DNA of 43,171 nt from Methylococcaceae bacterium (GCA_028711365.1 JAQTSI010000003.1:1-43171); one strand, 5' to 3'. Positions 17,996 to 26,765 are shown, counted from the stretch's first letter. Notes: generated by a model from the letters alone, not told the origin. Translations and numbers: made by a program.

Positions 17996-19720
17996 ATGAA
18001 ACCGACGAAGTTATCGGAAAATAAAAAAGACCTAAAGAAAATCAACGCGCTGTTAATTCTGGCCTTGTCCGGGAACATCGCCCATGCATCGGCGGATAAA
18101 GAACTCCTCGATATCCTGCTGAAAAATGGCTCCATCAGCAAAGCACAATACGGTTCGCTGAGCGGCAAGGAAGGTCTTGCCAGCAATGAACTGCTCGATG
18201 TTCTGGTCAAAAACGGAACCATCACCAAGGATCAATTCAGCAATCTGAGCAAGAAAACGCCAGCCAAGCCCAGCACCGCCGTCGCTTCGAGCGAACACGG
18301 TGCACCCAAAGCCGAAGAAAAAGACGCAGGCCGCATCAAGCTCAGCGATAAGGGATTGGAATTCGAATCCACCGACGGCAACTTCAAAACCAAGATCGGC
18401 GGTCGCCTGCAAGTCGACTCCCAGGCCAACTTCAACGACCCGAACGGCAAATATGGTACCGATCTTGCCAATGGAGTGAATCTGCGCCGTGCCCGCCTGT
18501 ATACCGAAGGCACTTTCTTCAAGGATTATGGTTATAAATTCGAATACGACTTTACCCGCAACGGCGGCGGCACCGGCGGCATCACCGATGCCTTCATCAC
18601 TTATACGGGGTTAAGGCCGTTCAATCTATCCATCGGTCAGTTGGCTGAAGGCAAGAGCATGGAATCGGTAATGAGCAACAACTACCTGACCTTCATCGAG
18701 CGCTCCCTGCCCAACAACGCTTTCTTCGAGGCAGGTTCAAGCAGCAAATACCAGTTGGGCATCATCGGCGATGTGGCCGACAAGGTTTACGGCATGCCTT
18801 ACATGCTGCGTGGCGGCCTGACGACCGAGTCGCTGGGTGCACCCGCTCCAGGCACCAGTTCCTTCAATACTCAGGGCAGCAACAATAATAACAACAACCG
18901 CAATGGCTTCAGCGGTAACACCAGTTACCAATTGGTAGGCCGCACCACCCTCCTGCCCTATAAGGACAAGGACGGCAATCTGTTGCACACCGGGGTCTGG
19001 GGGTCCTGGCGCAGCATCAACAACAATTTCAATGCGGACGGGAGCCTGCGGACCGGCGGCTGGCAGTTCCAAGCCCAGCCTAATAGCAACGTGGATCGCA
19101 CCAGTTGGATCAACACTGGCAACCTCACCAATACGTTCATTTGCGACCTGAAGAATGCCAAGGGCACGTGTATCCATTCCTCACCGGCTCACGTGGCTAG
19201 CGAAGTCGCCATGTTCGGCGCGGAACTGGGCGGTGTTTGGGGCCCTGCCCACTTCACGGCCGAATACATGCAAGCCAGGATCTCGGGTAAGGGCTATTCT
19301 GACCCCGAAGTTCTGGAAGGCTTTTATGCCTATGCCGGTTATTTCCTGACTGGCGAAAACCGTCCTTACGATGAAAAGAAAGGCGCCTGGGGCCGAGTCA
19401 CACCGAAACGTAGCTTCATCGGCGGCAGCGGCTGGGGCGCTTTGGAAGTGGCCGCCCGTTACGACCTGATGGACATGAACACCCTGCATATCAATGGCGG
19501 CAGCATGAATACCGGCACCCTGGCCTTGAACTGGTACCTGACGTCTCGGGTTCGTTTGATGACGGACTGGGTGCATGTATTCAACAACAACAATTCCCTG
19601 GCCTGCCCGGCCACTGCTGGCACCCCCGCAGCCGGCACCGCCATTGCTTCAGCCAGTCTGGGTTGCTTGAAAGGTCTGAGCCCGGATATCTGGGAAACGG
19701 CCGTCCGCGTGGATTTCTAA
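17996..19720 (+). CDS. Phosphate-selective porin (OprO/OprP family)
   Basis: The 574-residue outer-membrane protein starts at the ATG at 17996 after gggagg. A signal peptide (NALLILALSGNIAHA) ends near residue 32. Two tandem short helical repeats follow, LLDILLKNGSISKAQYGSL and LLDVLVKNGTITKDQFSNL, as commonly seen before OprO/P barrels. From about residue 115 the barrel begins with GLEFESTDGNFKTKIGGRLQ and NLRRARLYTEGTFFKDYGYK, typical of the O/P porin family. A loop near residue 300 has a run of six Asn. The C-terminus, WETAVRVDF, ends in Phe as expected for a barrel recognised by BamA. Proximity to pstS supports phosphate or polyphosphate uptake. Confidence 0.93.
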   Translation: MKPTKLSENKKDLKKINALLILALSGNIAHASADKELLDILLKNGSISKAQYGSLSGKEGLASNELLDVLVKNGTITKDQFSNLSKKTPAKPSTAVASSEHGAPKAEEKDAGRIKLSDKGLEFESTDGNFKTKIGGRLQVDSQANFNDPNGKYGTDLANGVNLRRARLYTEGTFFKDYGYKFEYDFTRNGGGTGGITDAFITYTGLRPFNLSIGQLAEGKSMESVMSNNYLTFIERSLPNNAFFEAGSSSKYQLGIIGDVADKVYGMPYMLRGGLTTESLGAPAPGTSSFNTQGSNNNNNNRNGFSGNTSYQLVGRTTLLPYKDKDGNLLHTGVWGSWRSINNNFNADGSLRTGGWQFQAQPNSNVDRTSWINTGNLTNTFICDLKNAKGTCIHSSPAHVASEVAMFGAELGGVWGPAHFTAEYMQARISGKGYSDPEVLEGFYAYAGYFLTGENRPYDEKKGAWGRVTPKRSFIGGSGWGALEVAARYDLMDMNTLHINGGSMNTGTLALNWYLTSRVRLMTDWVHVFNNNNSLACPATAGTPAAGTAIASASLGCLKGLSPDIWETAVRVDF

Positions 19721-19729
19721 AGGCCTAAA

Positions 19730-19752
19730 CCGGAAGACCTTCCGGGCTTTTT
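19730..19752 (+). terminator. Rho-independent terminator after the porin
   Basis: A hairpin with stem ccggaa/ttccgg and a gacc tetraloop is followed by gc and a short T run (ctttttc). It lies 10 bp after the porin stop and would largely separate porin and pstS transcription. Confidence 0.7.
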
Positions 19753-19766
19753 CATAATTCTGATGC
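19749..19766 (+). promoter_or_regulatory. Candidate Pho box upstream of pstS
   Basis: The sequence ttttcataattctgatgc lies 36-53 bp before the pstS ATG. It agrees with the E. coli Pho box ctgtcataaatctgtcat at 11 of 18 positions, with the first half-site and spacer the better part and the second half-site poor. The match is by eye and overlaps the T run of the preceding terminator, so confidence is low. PhoB control of pstS is well known in Gammaproteobacteria. Confidence 0.3.
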
Positions 19767-19801
19767 ACAATATCGTCTCCTTTAGCCCAATGAGGTGTTT
19801 T

Positions 19802-20863
19802 ATGGATAAGAAGTTTGCGATGATGGGTGCCGTGGCTCTGGGCCTTTCCCTGAGCGGTTCGGCCAATGCCGAGGAAGCGCGTGACTATATCAGCGCGGTT
19901 GGCTCTTCCACGGTCTACCCCTTCGCCACGGTCGTGGCGGAACAATTCGGCAAAGCCGGTAAATTCAAAACCCCCAAGATCGAATCCACCGGCACCGGCG
20001 GCGGCATGAAACTGTTTTGCGGCGGTGTGGGCGTGCAACATCCAGATGTCGCCAATGCTTCCCGCAAAATCAAGAAAAGCGAGTTCGACGCCTGCCAGAA
20101 AGCCGGCGTCAAGGACATCGTGGAAGTCAAAATCGGCTTCGATGGCATCGTACTGGCCAATTCCAAGAAATCCAAAACGAAATTCCAGTTGAGCCGCAAG
20201 GAAATCTATCAGGCTCTGGCCAAACGGGTTCCCGACCCGGCTGCGCCCGAATCCGAAGCCTTGGTGGAAAACCCCTACAAGACTTGGAACCAAATCAATC
20301 CCAAACTGCCGCAGACCAAGATCGAAGTACTCGGCCCTCCGCCCACTTCCGGCACCCGTGACGCCCTCGCCGAACTGGCCCTGGAAGGCGGTTGCCAAGG
20401 CTTTGCCTGGCTGAAAGCCAAGAAGGAATCCGATAAGGACTTCTTCAACAATGTCTGCATGACCGTTCGCCAGGATGGCGGCTACATCGAAGCCGGCGAA
20501 AACGATAACTTGATCCTGCAAAAGCTCGAGGCCAACCCGAACGCCGTCGGCATCTTCGGTTATAGCTACCTGGACCAGAACAAGGACAAAATCAAGGCCG
20601 CCACCGTAGACGGCGAGGAACCCACCTACGAAACCATCTCCAGCGGCAAATATGCGATTTCCCGCCCGCTGTTTTTCTACGTGAAAAAGGCTCATATCGG
20701 CGTGATTCCCGGCATCGTCGAATATGTCGCCGAATTCACCAGCGAAAAGGCTTGGGGTGATGAAGGCTATCTCGCCGACAAGGGCTTGATCCCGCTGCCT
20801 AGCACGGAGCGCAAGAAAATCGCCGAAGAAGTCAAGAATCTGCCCGCGCTGAGCCTCGAATAA
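19802..20863 (+). CDS. pstS: Periplasmic phosphate-binding protein PstS
   Basis: PstS binds phosphate in the periplasm and delivers it to the PstCAB ABC transporter. The 353-residue protein starts at the ATG at 19802 with a gagg ribosome site; the signal peptide ends in SGSANA. Ligand-site motifs are SAVGSSTVYPFATVVAEQF, ESTGTGGGMKLFCGG and GPPPTSGTRDALAELAL, which supply the Ser, Thr, Arg and Gly contacts to phosphate. The insert-rich type seen here (DVANASRKIKKSEFDAC) is common in PstS of high-affinity systems. pstC, pstA, pstB and phoU are not adjacent, so this is a stand-alone binding protein next to a phosphate porin. Confidence 0.95.
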   Translation: MDKKFAMMGAVALGLSLSGSANAEEARDYISAVGSSTVYPFATVVAEQFGKAGKFKTPKIESTGTGGGMKLFCGGVGVQHPDVANASRKIKKSEFDACQKAGVKDIVEVKIGFDGIVLANSKKSKTKFQLSRKEIYQALAKRVPDPAAPESEALVENPYKTWNQINPKLPQTKIEVLGPPPTSGTRDALAELALEGGCQGFAWLKAKKESDKDFFNNVCMTVRQDGGYIEAGENDNLILQKLEANPNAVGIFGYSYLDQNKDKIKAATVDGEEPTYETISSGKYAISRPLFFYVKKAHIGVIPGIVEYVAEFTSEKAWGDEGYLADKGLIPLPSTERKKIAEEVKNLPALSLE

Positions 20864-20881
20864 ATCGATCCGGCGCGATCC

Positions 20882-20916
20882 AAAACCCATGCGGTCAAAA
20901 GCCGCATGGGTTTTTT
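20882..20916 (+). terminator. Rho-independent terminator after pstS
   Basis: A strong hairpin, aaaacccatgcgg pairing with ccgcatgggtttt around a tcaaaag loop, runs into six T residues (20911-20916), 19 bp after the pstS stop. Confidence 0.93.
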
Positions 20917-21042
20917 CGTCTCAGCCGATATAAACCTTCCTTTCCCGCTTCCTCGCGGGATAAGGAAGAGCGAACGGTTATGCCGGGAAATCTGCCGGAG
21001 ATGCGGTTATAATCGATTCAACTCAATCGGTTTTTGCTTCCC

Positions 21043-21384
21043 ATGCATACTCTCTACGGCATCAAGAACTGCGACACCGTCAAGAAAGCTCGGCAATGGC
21101 TGGAAACTCACGGCATCGAATACCGCTTCCATGACTTCCGCAGCAACGGGCTAGCTCCGGCCTTGCTGGAAAGGCTGGAACAAACCCTGGGCTGGGAAAC
21201 CCTGCTGAACCGCCGCGGCACCAGTTGGCGCAAACTGGAAGAAAGCCAACGCGAAAATCTGGACCGTTCCAAAGCGCTAGCCCTCATGCTGGCTCAGCCC
21301 AGCCTCATCAAGCGCCCGGTGCTGGAAACCGGCGCGAAAACCCTCATCGGCTTCACCCCGGAATATTACGGTAACGAACTATGA
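21043..21384 (+). CDS. ArsC/Spx-family protein (YffB-like)
   Basis: The 113-residue thioredoxin-fold protein belongs to the ArsC/Spx/YffB group. It starts MHTLYGIKNCDTVKKARQWL, with Cys10 in a NCDT context and no CxxC, then FHDFRSNGL, NRRGTSWRKL and SLIKRPVLET, all family landmarks. YffB-type proteins resemble glutathione-dependent reductases, but the physiological substrate is not established. It overlaps dapE by 4 bp (ATGA), the same gene pairing as yffB-dapE in E. coli. I use the ATG at 21043; a TTG three codons upstream is possible but unneeded. Confidence 0.9.
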   Translation: MHTLYGIKNCDTVKKARQWLETHGIEYRFHDFRSNGLAPALLERLEQTLGWETLLNRRGTSWRKLEESQRENLDRSKALALMLAQPSLIKRPVLETGAKTLIGFTPEYYGNEL

Positions 21385-22508
21385 GCGAAACTCTCGAACT
21401 GACCAAGGAACTGATCCGCCGCAAGTCCATCACTCCCGACGACGCCGGCTGCATGGATCTCATCGCCGCCCGGCTTGAGCCTCTGGGCTTCAAGGCCGAA
21501 TGGATGAATTTCGGCGCGACGAAAAACATCTGGTTGCGCCGAGGCGAGGCCGCGCCCTTGTTCGTATTCCTGGGACATACCGACGTGGTGCCCCCAGGGC
21601 CGCTGGAGGATTGGACCTCCCCCCCCTTCGAGCCGACCATCCGCGGCGCCATGCTATACGGACGCGGCGCGGCCGACATGAAAAGCGGAGTCGCCGCCAT
21701 GGTCACGGCGTTGGAATATTTCGTCGCCGAATATCCGCAACATCCAGGCTCCGTCGCCCTCCTGTTGACCAGCGATGAAGAAGGCGATGCCATCGACGGC
21801 GTCGCCAAGGTGGTGGAGGTGTTGAAAGCACGCGGCGATACCATCGCCTGGTGCCTGATCGGTGAACCTTCCAGCTTCGACCGCCTGGGCGATGTCATCC
21901 GCGTGGGAAGGCGCGGATCGCTGTGCGGCGCATTGAGAGTATTGGGCGTGCAGGGCCATGTGGCTTACCCGGAAAGGGCGGAAAATCCTATTCACCGCTT
22001 CGCCCCCGTCCTGGCGGAACTCACCGCCGAAGTCTGGGACCGGGGCAACGAATTCTTCCCGCCCACCCGTTTCCAGGTATCCAATATCCACGGCGGCACC
22101 GGCGCGGATAACGTCATCCCCGGCAGGCTGGATCTGCAATTCAATTTCCGCTTCTCCACCGCCATCACCGCCGATGAAATCGACTCCCGCGTCCGCGCCA
22201 TCCTCGACAGACACGCGCTGAGATATGAACTGAACTGGCGGCTTTCCGGCGCCCCCTTCCTCACCCTCCAGTCCGAACTGACCGAAGCGGTGCAGCAAGC
22301 GCTGGAACAGGTGCTCGGCCAACGCGCCCGACCCGACACCGGCGGCGGCACTTCCGACGGACGTTTCATCGCCCCCACCGGCGCACAGGTAGTCGAACTG
22401 GGCCCGCTCAACGCCAGCATCCACAAGATCGACGAACATACCCCGGTGGAGGATGTGGTAGGCCTGTCGCGGGTTTATCTGCAAACCTTAATCAACCTGC
22501 TGGGCTGA
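21381..22508 (+). CDS. dapE: Succinyl-diaminopimelate desuccinylase DapE
   Basis: DapE is a dizinc M20 hydrolase that removes succinate from N-succinyl-L,L-diaminopimelate to give L,L-diaminopimelate. The 375-residue length matches the E. coli enzyme. Metal-site residues are visible: His66 and Asp68 in FLGHTDVVPPG, Asp99 in GRGAADMKSG, and Glu133-Glu134 in SDEEGDA, with the DTGGGTSDGRF and ELGPLNASIHKIDE segments near the C-terminus that are specific to DapE. It is translationally coupled to the upstream YffB-like gene by a 4-bp overlap and is 8 bp before sseA. With dapC and dapD it supplies successive steps of the succinylase branch. Confidence 0.97.
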   Translation: MSETLELTKELIRRKSITPDDAGCMDLIAARLEPLGFKAEWMNFGATKNIWLRRGEAAPLFVFLGHTDVVPPGPLEDWTSPPFEPTIRGAMLYGRGAADMKSGVAAMVTALEYFVAEYPQHPGSVALLLTSDEEGDAIDGVAKVVEVLKARGDTIAWCLIGEPSSFDRLGDVIRVGRRGSLCGALRVLGVQGHVAYPERAENPIHRFAPVLAELTAEVWDRGNEFFPPTRFQVSNIHGGTGADNVIPGRLDLQFNFRFSTAITADEIDSRVRAILDRHALRYELNWRLSGAPFLTLQSELTEAVQQALEQVLGQRARPDTGGGTSDGRFIAPTGAQVVELGPLNASIHKIDEHTPVEDVVGLSRVYLQTLINLLG

Positions 22509-22516
22509 GGAAAACC

Positions 22517-23386
22517 ATGCCGAATGCAAAATATCCCCCCCTGGTCGGCGTCGACTGGCTGGCCGAAAAACTGGGTTCGCCTGAAGTTTCCCTGCTGGAC
22601 GCCAGCTTTTTCCTGCCCAACCAGAACCGCAACGCCCTGGAAGAATATCGCCAGAACCACATCCCCGGCGCTCAGTTCTTCGACATCGACGAAGTCGCGG
22701 ACCACTCCGTCAAGCTGCCGCACATGCTGCCCAGCCCGGAACGGTTCGCCGAAGGCGCGGGAGCCTTGGGGATAGGCGGCGACAGTCATGTCATCGTCTA
22801 CGACAATAATTTCTTCATGGCCTCCGCCAGATTGTGGTGGACTTTCCGTGTCTTCGGCCATGACAAGGTCTCGGTTCTGGATGGCGGCCTGGCCCGCTGG
22901 AAGCAGGAAGGAAAACCCGTGAACGCGGATGCCGTCAGTCCGCCGGCGCGAACCTTCAAAGCCGGCTTTCGCCCGGAACTGGTGCGCAAGCTCGAACAGG
23001 TCAAAGCGCTGCTGGATCAACCCGAGGCGCAAATCCTCGACGCCCGCTCCCCCGGGCGTTTTGCCGGCGCCGAGCCCGAACCCCGCGCAGGCCTGCGCTC
23101 CGGTCACATCCCCGGCAGCTTCAACCTGTTCTTCAAGTCCCTGGTGGACGAGGCCAGCTTTCGCCTCAAACCCGCAAGTGAACTGACTGAACTCTACCAC
23201 CAGGCCGGCATCGACATCTCCCGGCCCGTCGTCACCACCTGCGGCACCGGCGTCACCGCTTCGGTGCTGGCCTTGGGGCTTTATCTGCTGGGCAACGAGA
23301 CCGCCGCCGTCTACGACGGTTCCTGGACCGAATGGGGCGGACTGGAGGACGTACCGGTACATGCGACTTCTATCGGGCCGGCGTAA
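22517..23386 (+). CDS. sseA: 3-Mercaptopyruvate sulfurtransferase-type tandem rhodanese
   Basis: The 289-residue protein has two rhodanese domains. The N-terminal one, residues about 9-135, is inactive and has LLDASFFLP and HIPGAQFFDIDEVAD; the C-terminal one, residues about 160-285, has ILDARSPGRF, GHIPGSFNLFF and the active loop TTCGTGVTAS with Cys242. The CGTGVTA loop is of the mercaptopyruvate type (CGSGVTA in SseA) rather than the CRKGVTA of thiosulfate sulfurtransferase. It would move sulfur from 3-mercaptopyruvate to a thiol or cyanide acceptor. It follows dapE by 8 bp. Specificity is inferred from the loop. Confidence 0.92.
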   Translation: MPNAKYPPLVGVDWLAEKLGSPEVSLLDASFFLPNQNRNALEEYRQNHIPGAQFFDIDEVADHSVKLPHMLPSPERFAEGAGALGIGGDSHVIVYDNNFFMASARLWWTFRVFGHDKVSVLDGGLARWKQEGKPVNADAVSPPARTFKAGFRPELVRKLEQVKALLDQPEAQILDARSPGRFAGAEPEPRAGLRSGHIPGSFNLFFKSLVDEASFRLKPASELTELYHQAGIDISRPVVTTCGTGVTASVLALGLYLLGNETAAVYDGSWTEWGGLEDVPVHATSIGPA

Positions 23387-23542
23387 GCTCGCGTAGATAT
23401 TGCCATTTTTGCCGGATCAATCAGTCATGCTCATTGTGGTTTTCCCCAGGGTTTGAGGAGATTTGAAAACTTCCTCTTTAAGACCCTTCGATGCCGCTTA
23501 GGAAGGGACGGCCATCTCATTGAAGTGATAACTCGTCAGAAG

Positions 23543-23569
23543 CTCAAACCTGTTGGAAACAGGTTTGAG
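23543..23569. other. Perfect 12-bp hairpin upstream of the HD-GYP gene
   Basis: The arms ctcaaacctgtt and aacaggtttgag pair perfectly around a gga loop, 67 bp before the HD-GYP start. No T run follows on either strand, so a simple terminator is not indicated. It could be part of a 5' leader or a repetitive palindrome. The rest of the 249-bp gap between sseA and this gene shows no coding sequence. Confidence 0.6.
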
Positions 23570-23635
23570 ACTCGCACCAACCGCCACAGGGTCCTCGCGA
23601 TCACGGCTTTTTGAGCGAATCATGCCCTTGAGAAT

Positions 23636-24868
23636 ATGATGGAAGAAGTCATTACGCTTAAGGTTGCTGTCGATGATCTCAAGATCGGCATGTATGTTTG
23701 CGAACTGGATCGTCCATGGCTGGATACGCCATTCCTGTTCCAGGGATTTGAATTGAAGACGGAGGACGATATCAAAACCGTCCAGCAATATTGTCAGTAT
23801 GTTTATGTGGACAGCAGCAAATATGTAGAAAACGATTCGGCCACTTCTTTAAAACAGCCGATCTCATCTCCCATCTGGACCGCCAACCCCCCAAAGCTGC
23901 AACGAGTATTCGAAAGGGAAATCGAGGCTGCGGGCGTCACCCATAAGCAAACCAGCAACCTGGTGAAATCTTTCATGGAAGAAGTCCGTTTCGGTCATGG
24001 CATCGACTCGGAACAGGCAAAGGAGGCCGTTGCCGAATGCGTGGACAGCATCATCAAAAACCCCAATGCCTTGCTGTTGATGACTCAGTTGAAAAGTAAG
24101 GATACCTACACTTCCGAGCACTCGATGAATGTCTGCATTCTTTCGATCGCTTTGGGCCGTTTTTTGGGTTTTTCGGTCGAGGCACTGAGAAATCTCGGTT
24201 ATTGTGGCTTGCTACACGATATGGGAAAGATGAAGGTGCCTTTGGAAATCCTGAATAAACCCGGAAGTCTCAACGAAGAAGAACTGAAATTGATGCGTGC
24301 GCACACCCTCTATGGCAGGGACATACTCATGTCGGCAAGGGGCGGCTTCGAGGGCGCGGTCGACGTGGCCTATTCCCATCACGAGCGCATCGACGGCAGC
24401 GGCTATCCGCGCGCGCTCATCGGAGAGCAGTTGAGTCCGTTCAGCAAATTGGTGGCGATTGCCGACACCTACGACGCCATCACCAGCGATCGGGTTTACA
24501 AGAAGGGCGAAACCCACATGCAGGCGATCAAGATCATGAACGAGGGGGGCGGAAACCTGTTCGACGCCGAATTGACGATCCATTTCATCGAGTGCCTGGG
24601 TATCTACCCGCCGGGCAGCGTCGTCGAAATGAGCAATGGGGAAGTGGGGGTAGTCATCGGGATGAATCCTAAGGCCAGGATCCGGCCCCGGGTGCTCTTG
24701 TTGCTCGATGAAAACAAGACCCCCCGGAAGGAGCGCATCGTGGATTTGTCGAAACTCGAACCGGATGCCTGTGGAAACCCTTACCGGATCAGTGCCATGC
24801 TGCGCCACGATGCTTACGGCATCGATCTACGCCGTCTCCATGAACAGGGCATATTTCAGAATTTGTGA
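23636..24868 (+). CDS. HD-GYP cyclic-di-GMP phosphodiesterase with DUF3391 domain
   Basis: The 410-residue cytoplasmic protein begins with a DUF3391 domain (VAVDDLKIGMYVCELDRPW, residues about 7-27). From about 150 comes a HD-GYP domain: EHSMNVCILSIALGRFLG, LLHDMGKMKVP with the HD pair, AHTLYGRDIL, then HHERIDGSGYP, which is the full HHExxDGxGYP signature, and IADTYDAITSDRVYKKG. These are the metal and substrate residues of enzymes that hydrolyse c-di-GMP to GMP. About 90 further residues follow the catalytic domain (SNGEVGVVIGMNPKARIRP). It has no sensory or receiver domain beyond DUF3391. The start has two adjacent ATGs; the second may be used. Confidence 0.93.
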   Translation: MMEEVITLKVAVDDLKIGMYVCELDRPWLDTPFLFQGFELKTEDDIKTVQQYCQYVYVDSSKYVENDSATSLKQPISSPIWTANPPKLQRVFEREIEAAGVTHKQTSNLVKSFMEEVRFGHGIDSEQAKEAVAECVDSIIKNPNALLLMTQLKSKDTYTSEHSMNVCILSIALGRFLGFSVEALRNLGYCGLLHDMGKMKVPLEILNKPGSLNEEELKLMRAHTLYGRDILMSARGGFEGAVDVAYSHHERIDGSGYPRALIGEQLSPFSKLVAIADTYDAITSDRVYKKGETHMQAIKIMNEGGGNLFDAELTIHFIECLGIYPPGSVVEMSNGEVGVVIGMNPKARIRPRVLLLLDENKTPRKERIVDLSKLEPDACGNPYRISAMLRHDAYGIDLRRLHEQGIFQNL

Positions 24869-25028
24869 TTCCGTCCCAAGTGGCATGCAAAAATCCGGTT
24901 AGTATCAACCGACACAACGGCTTGCATGATTCGATATGACCTATCGGGATTGGCTGTTTCCGCAATAAACCCAATCTTCGGACCCGGCTTCCACCGTTGC
25001 GACCCTTGCCAAGCTTCCCGAACGCCGT

Positions 25029-25892
25029 TCACGACATGCCCATTCGGCGACGGAAACTGCCCGGCCCTGTTCCTCGACTGCGCTTGAAGGCCCTGCGGAA
25101 CGCCGTTTCCGACCCATAGCCCAAGCGTTCGGCAACCTTCGCCACACTCAACCGTTCCTCGGTCAGCCAGCGCTCGGCCAACAGCATGCGCCAGGAGGAG
25201 AGATACGCCAGCGGCGGCTGCCCGAGCAATTTGGCGAACCGCTGGGCGAACGCGGTGCGGGACATGCCAGCCATCTTCGCCAGCGTTTCCACCTGCCAGG
25301 CCCGTTCCGGCTCCCGGTGCATGGCCGCCAGGGCGCGGGAGATTCTCCGGTCGGCGAGGCCGGCCAGAACCCCACCGGTTTCGGCCGTCCGTTCCAGATA
25401 GCGGCGTATCATCATGACGAACAGCACTTCGGCCAGGCGATCGAGGGCGAACCGGCTGCCGTTGCGGGCCTGTTCCGCCTCGGCCAGCAGGAGACCCGAA
25501 AGGGCCATCAGTTGGGCGCAGCTTTGAGGGTCTTCCATGGGGATGACGACGAGATCCGGCAGGGCATCGAGAATGGGGTTGGCGCTGCCGAAACTGAATT
25601 CGAAATAGCCGCACAGCAGCGTCGTGAATCCTTCACCTTCCTCACCGCAGAGCCTGTGGGAGGTGTTCCGCGGCAACAGCACCAAATCTCCCCCCCGGAG
25701 TGAGACCTCTAGGCCGGTTTCCAGCATTGTCAACCGGCCACGCCCCGAAGCCAGCAAGTGAAAGGATGCCCGCGGTTCCTGCGGGGAGTCCAGTTTCCAT
25801 TCCCCGCAATAAGTCTCATGGTTGTAAATCCTCGCCCTCAGCCGAATGACGGTAAGGAGGGTGGAGAGCGGATCTTCTGAATGGTCGATCAT
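25029..25892 (-). CDS. AraC-family regulator with cupin sensor domain
   Basis: The 287-residue protein has an N-terminal AraC-binding cupin domain (Cupin_6-like; SFHLLASGRGRLTM, GDLVLLPRNTSHRLCG) and a C-terminal AraC DNA-binding domain from about residue 190 with two helix-turn-helix units: WQVETLAKMAGMSRTAFAQR and SVAKVAERLGYGSETAFRRA, followed by the FKRSRGTGPGSFRR signature. It is divergent from the AhpD-like gene at 25999 with a 106-bp gap. Such cupin-AraC regulators often sit next to and control redox or AhpD-type genes, so it probably regulated that gene, which is now split by a MITE. Confidence 0.93.
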   Translation of the reverse strand: MIDHSEDPLSTLLTVIRLRARIYNHETYCGEWKLDSPQEPRASFHLLASGRGRLTMLETGLEVSLRGGDLVLLPRNTSHRLCGEEGEGFTTLLCGYFEFSFGSANPILDALPDLVVIPMEDPQSCAQLMALSGLLLAEAEQARNGSRFALDRLAEVLFVMMIRRYLERTAETGGVLAGLADRRISRALAAMHREPERAWQVETLAKMAGMSRTAFAQRFAKLLGQPPLAYLSSWRMLLAERWLTEERLSVAKVAERLGYGSETAFRRAFKRSRGTGPGSFRRRMGMS

Positions 25893-25998
25893 GAAATTAG
25901 GACGATCTGGGCTACAGCGTTCAGGGAACTGATCTTAGCATGGCTCTCGAAGGTGCAAGCGTCACCTTCCCTCTCGTCCCCATCCATAGGAAAAAATC

Positions 25999-26736
25999 AT
26001 GACGACGTTCACGTTCCATACCCCCGACAGCGCCCCTGCCACCGCTCAACCTATTTTGGCGGAGGTTCGGAAAGAATTCGGCTTCCTTCCCGGCCTTTTG
26101 GCGGGTCTTGCCGAGTCTCCCAGCGCACTCAAAGCTTATCTGCAACTGACCGAGTTGCTGGATCACTCCAGCCTGAGTCCCGCCGAACGCCATATTGCCG
26201 CGCTATCGGCCAGTGTCGAAAACCGTTGCGATTATTGCGTGCCGTTCCACTCTCACATGGCCCGTTCCGTGGCTGGCGTGGACGACGCCATCGTTGATGC
26301 GGCCAGGGCCGGAGGGCAATACTGTTGACTTAAGGTTTTCCACCCCTTCCCCCTCGCAGGGGGAAGGTTGGGATGGGGGTAAAGCGCTTGAAACGGCTAC
26401 TAAACGCCGAGACTCTGCGCAAGGTTCTGGCGTTCTACCCCCACCCTGCCCTCCCCCTGCAAGGGGGAGGGTTCTTAAGTCAACAGCATTGGGGCCGGAG
26501 GGGCACTTCCCGACCCGCGCCTCGATGCCTTGGCGGTCTTCACCAGGACGATGGTCCAAAAACGAGGCTGGGCCAGTGAGACCGAAATCGCGGCCTTCCT
26601 CGAAGCAGGCTTCAGCCTAGCCAACGTCCTGGAGGTGGTGCTGACGATCACCCTCAAGACCCTGTCCAACTATGCCAACCGGATCATGCGAACGCCGCTG
26701 GATAAGACCTTCGCCGCCGAAATCTGGGCGGCATGA
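25999..26736 (+). pseudogene. AhpD/carboxymuconolactone decarboxylase-like gene split by a MITE
   Basis: The first part (25999-26316) encodes 106 residues of an AhpD-like protein, including ENRCDYCVPFHSH with the E-x2-C-x2-C-x3-H redox motif. At 26317 a 175-bp insert begins and supplies an in-frame TGA, giving a 109-residue product. The second part resumes at 26503 as ALPDPRLDALAVFTRTMV and ends at 26736. Removing the insert and one 11-bp duplicate joins ...ARAGG to ALPDPR... with no frame change and yields 183 residues, the normal family size. The truncated product keeps the CxxC but loses the C-terminal helices, so activity is doubtful. Confidence 0.9.
26317..26491. mobile_element. 175-bp MITE with 18-bp inverted repeats and 11-bp target duplication
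   Basis: The left end caatactgttgacttaag (26317-26334) matches the reverse complement of 26474-26491 at 17 of 18 positions. The perfect direct repeats gggccggaggg at 26306-26316 and 26492-26502 are the target-site duplication. Inside are two further palindromes, ttccccctcgcagggggaa and ctccccctgcaagggggag, arranged as mirror images, so the whole can fold into a long hairpin. It has no coding capacity and presumably moved with a transposase supplied from elsewhere. Confidence 0.92.
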
Positions 26737-26765
26737 CGGCTACTCCGCTCCGACTTTAACCATTC

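Noticed and set aside
23387..23635. c-di-GMP riboswitch upstream of the HD-GYP gene
   Set aside because: None of the conserved bases of the known c-di-GMP riboswitch classes could be found; only the simple hairpin is present.
26329..26484. Open frames inside the 26.3-kb insert
   Set aside because: They are by-products of the palindromic C- and G-rich interior of the MITE.
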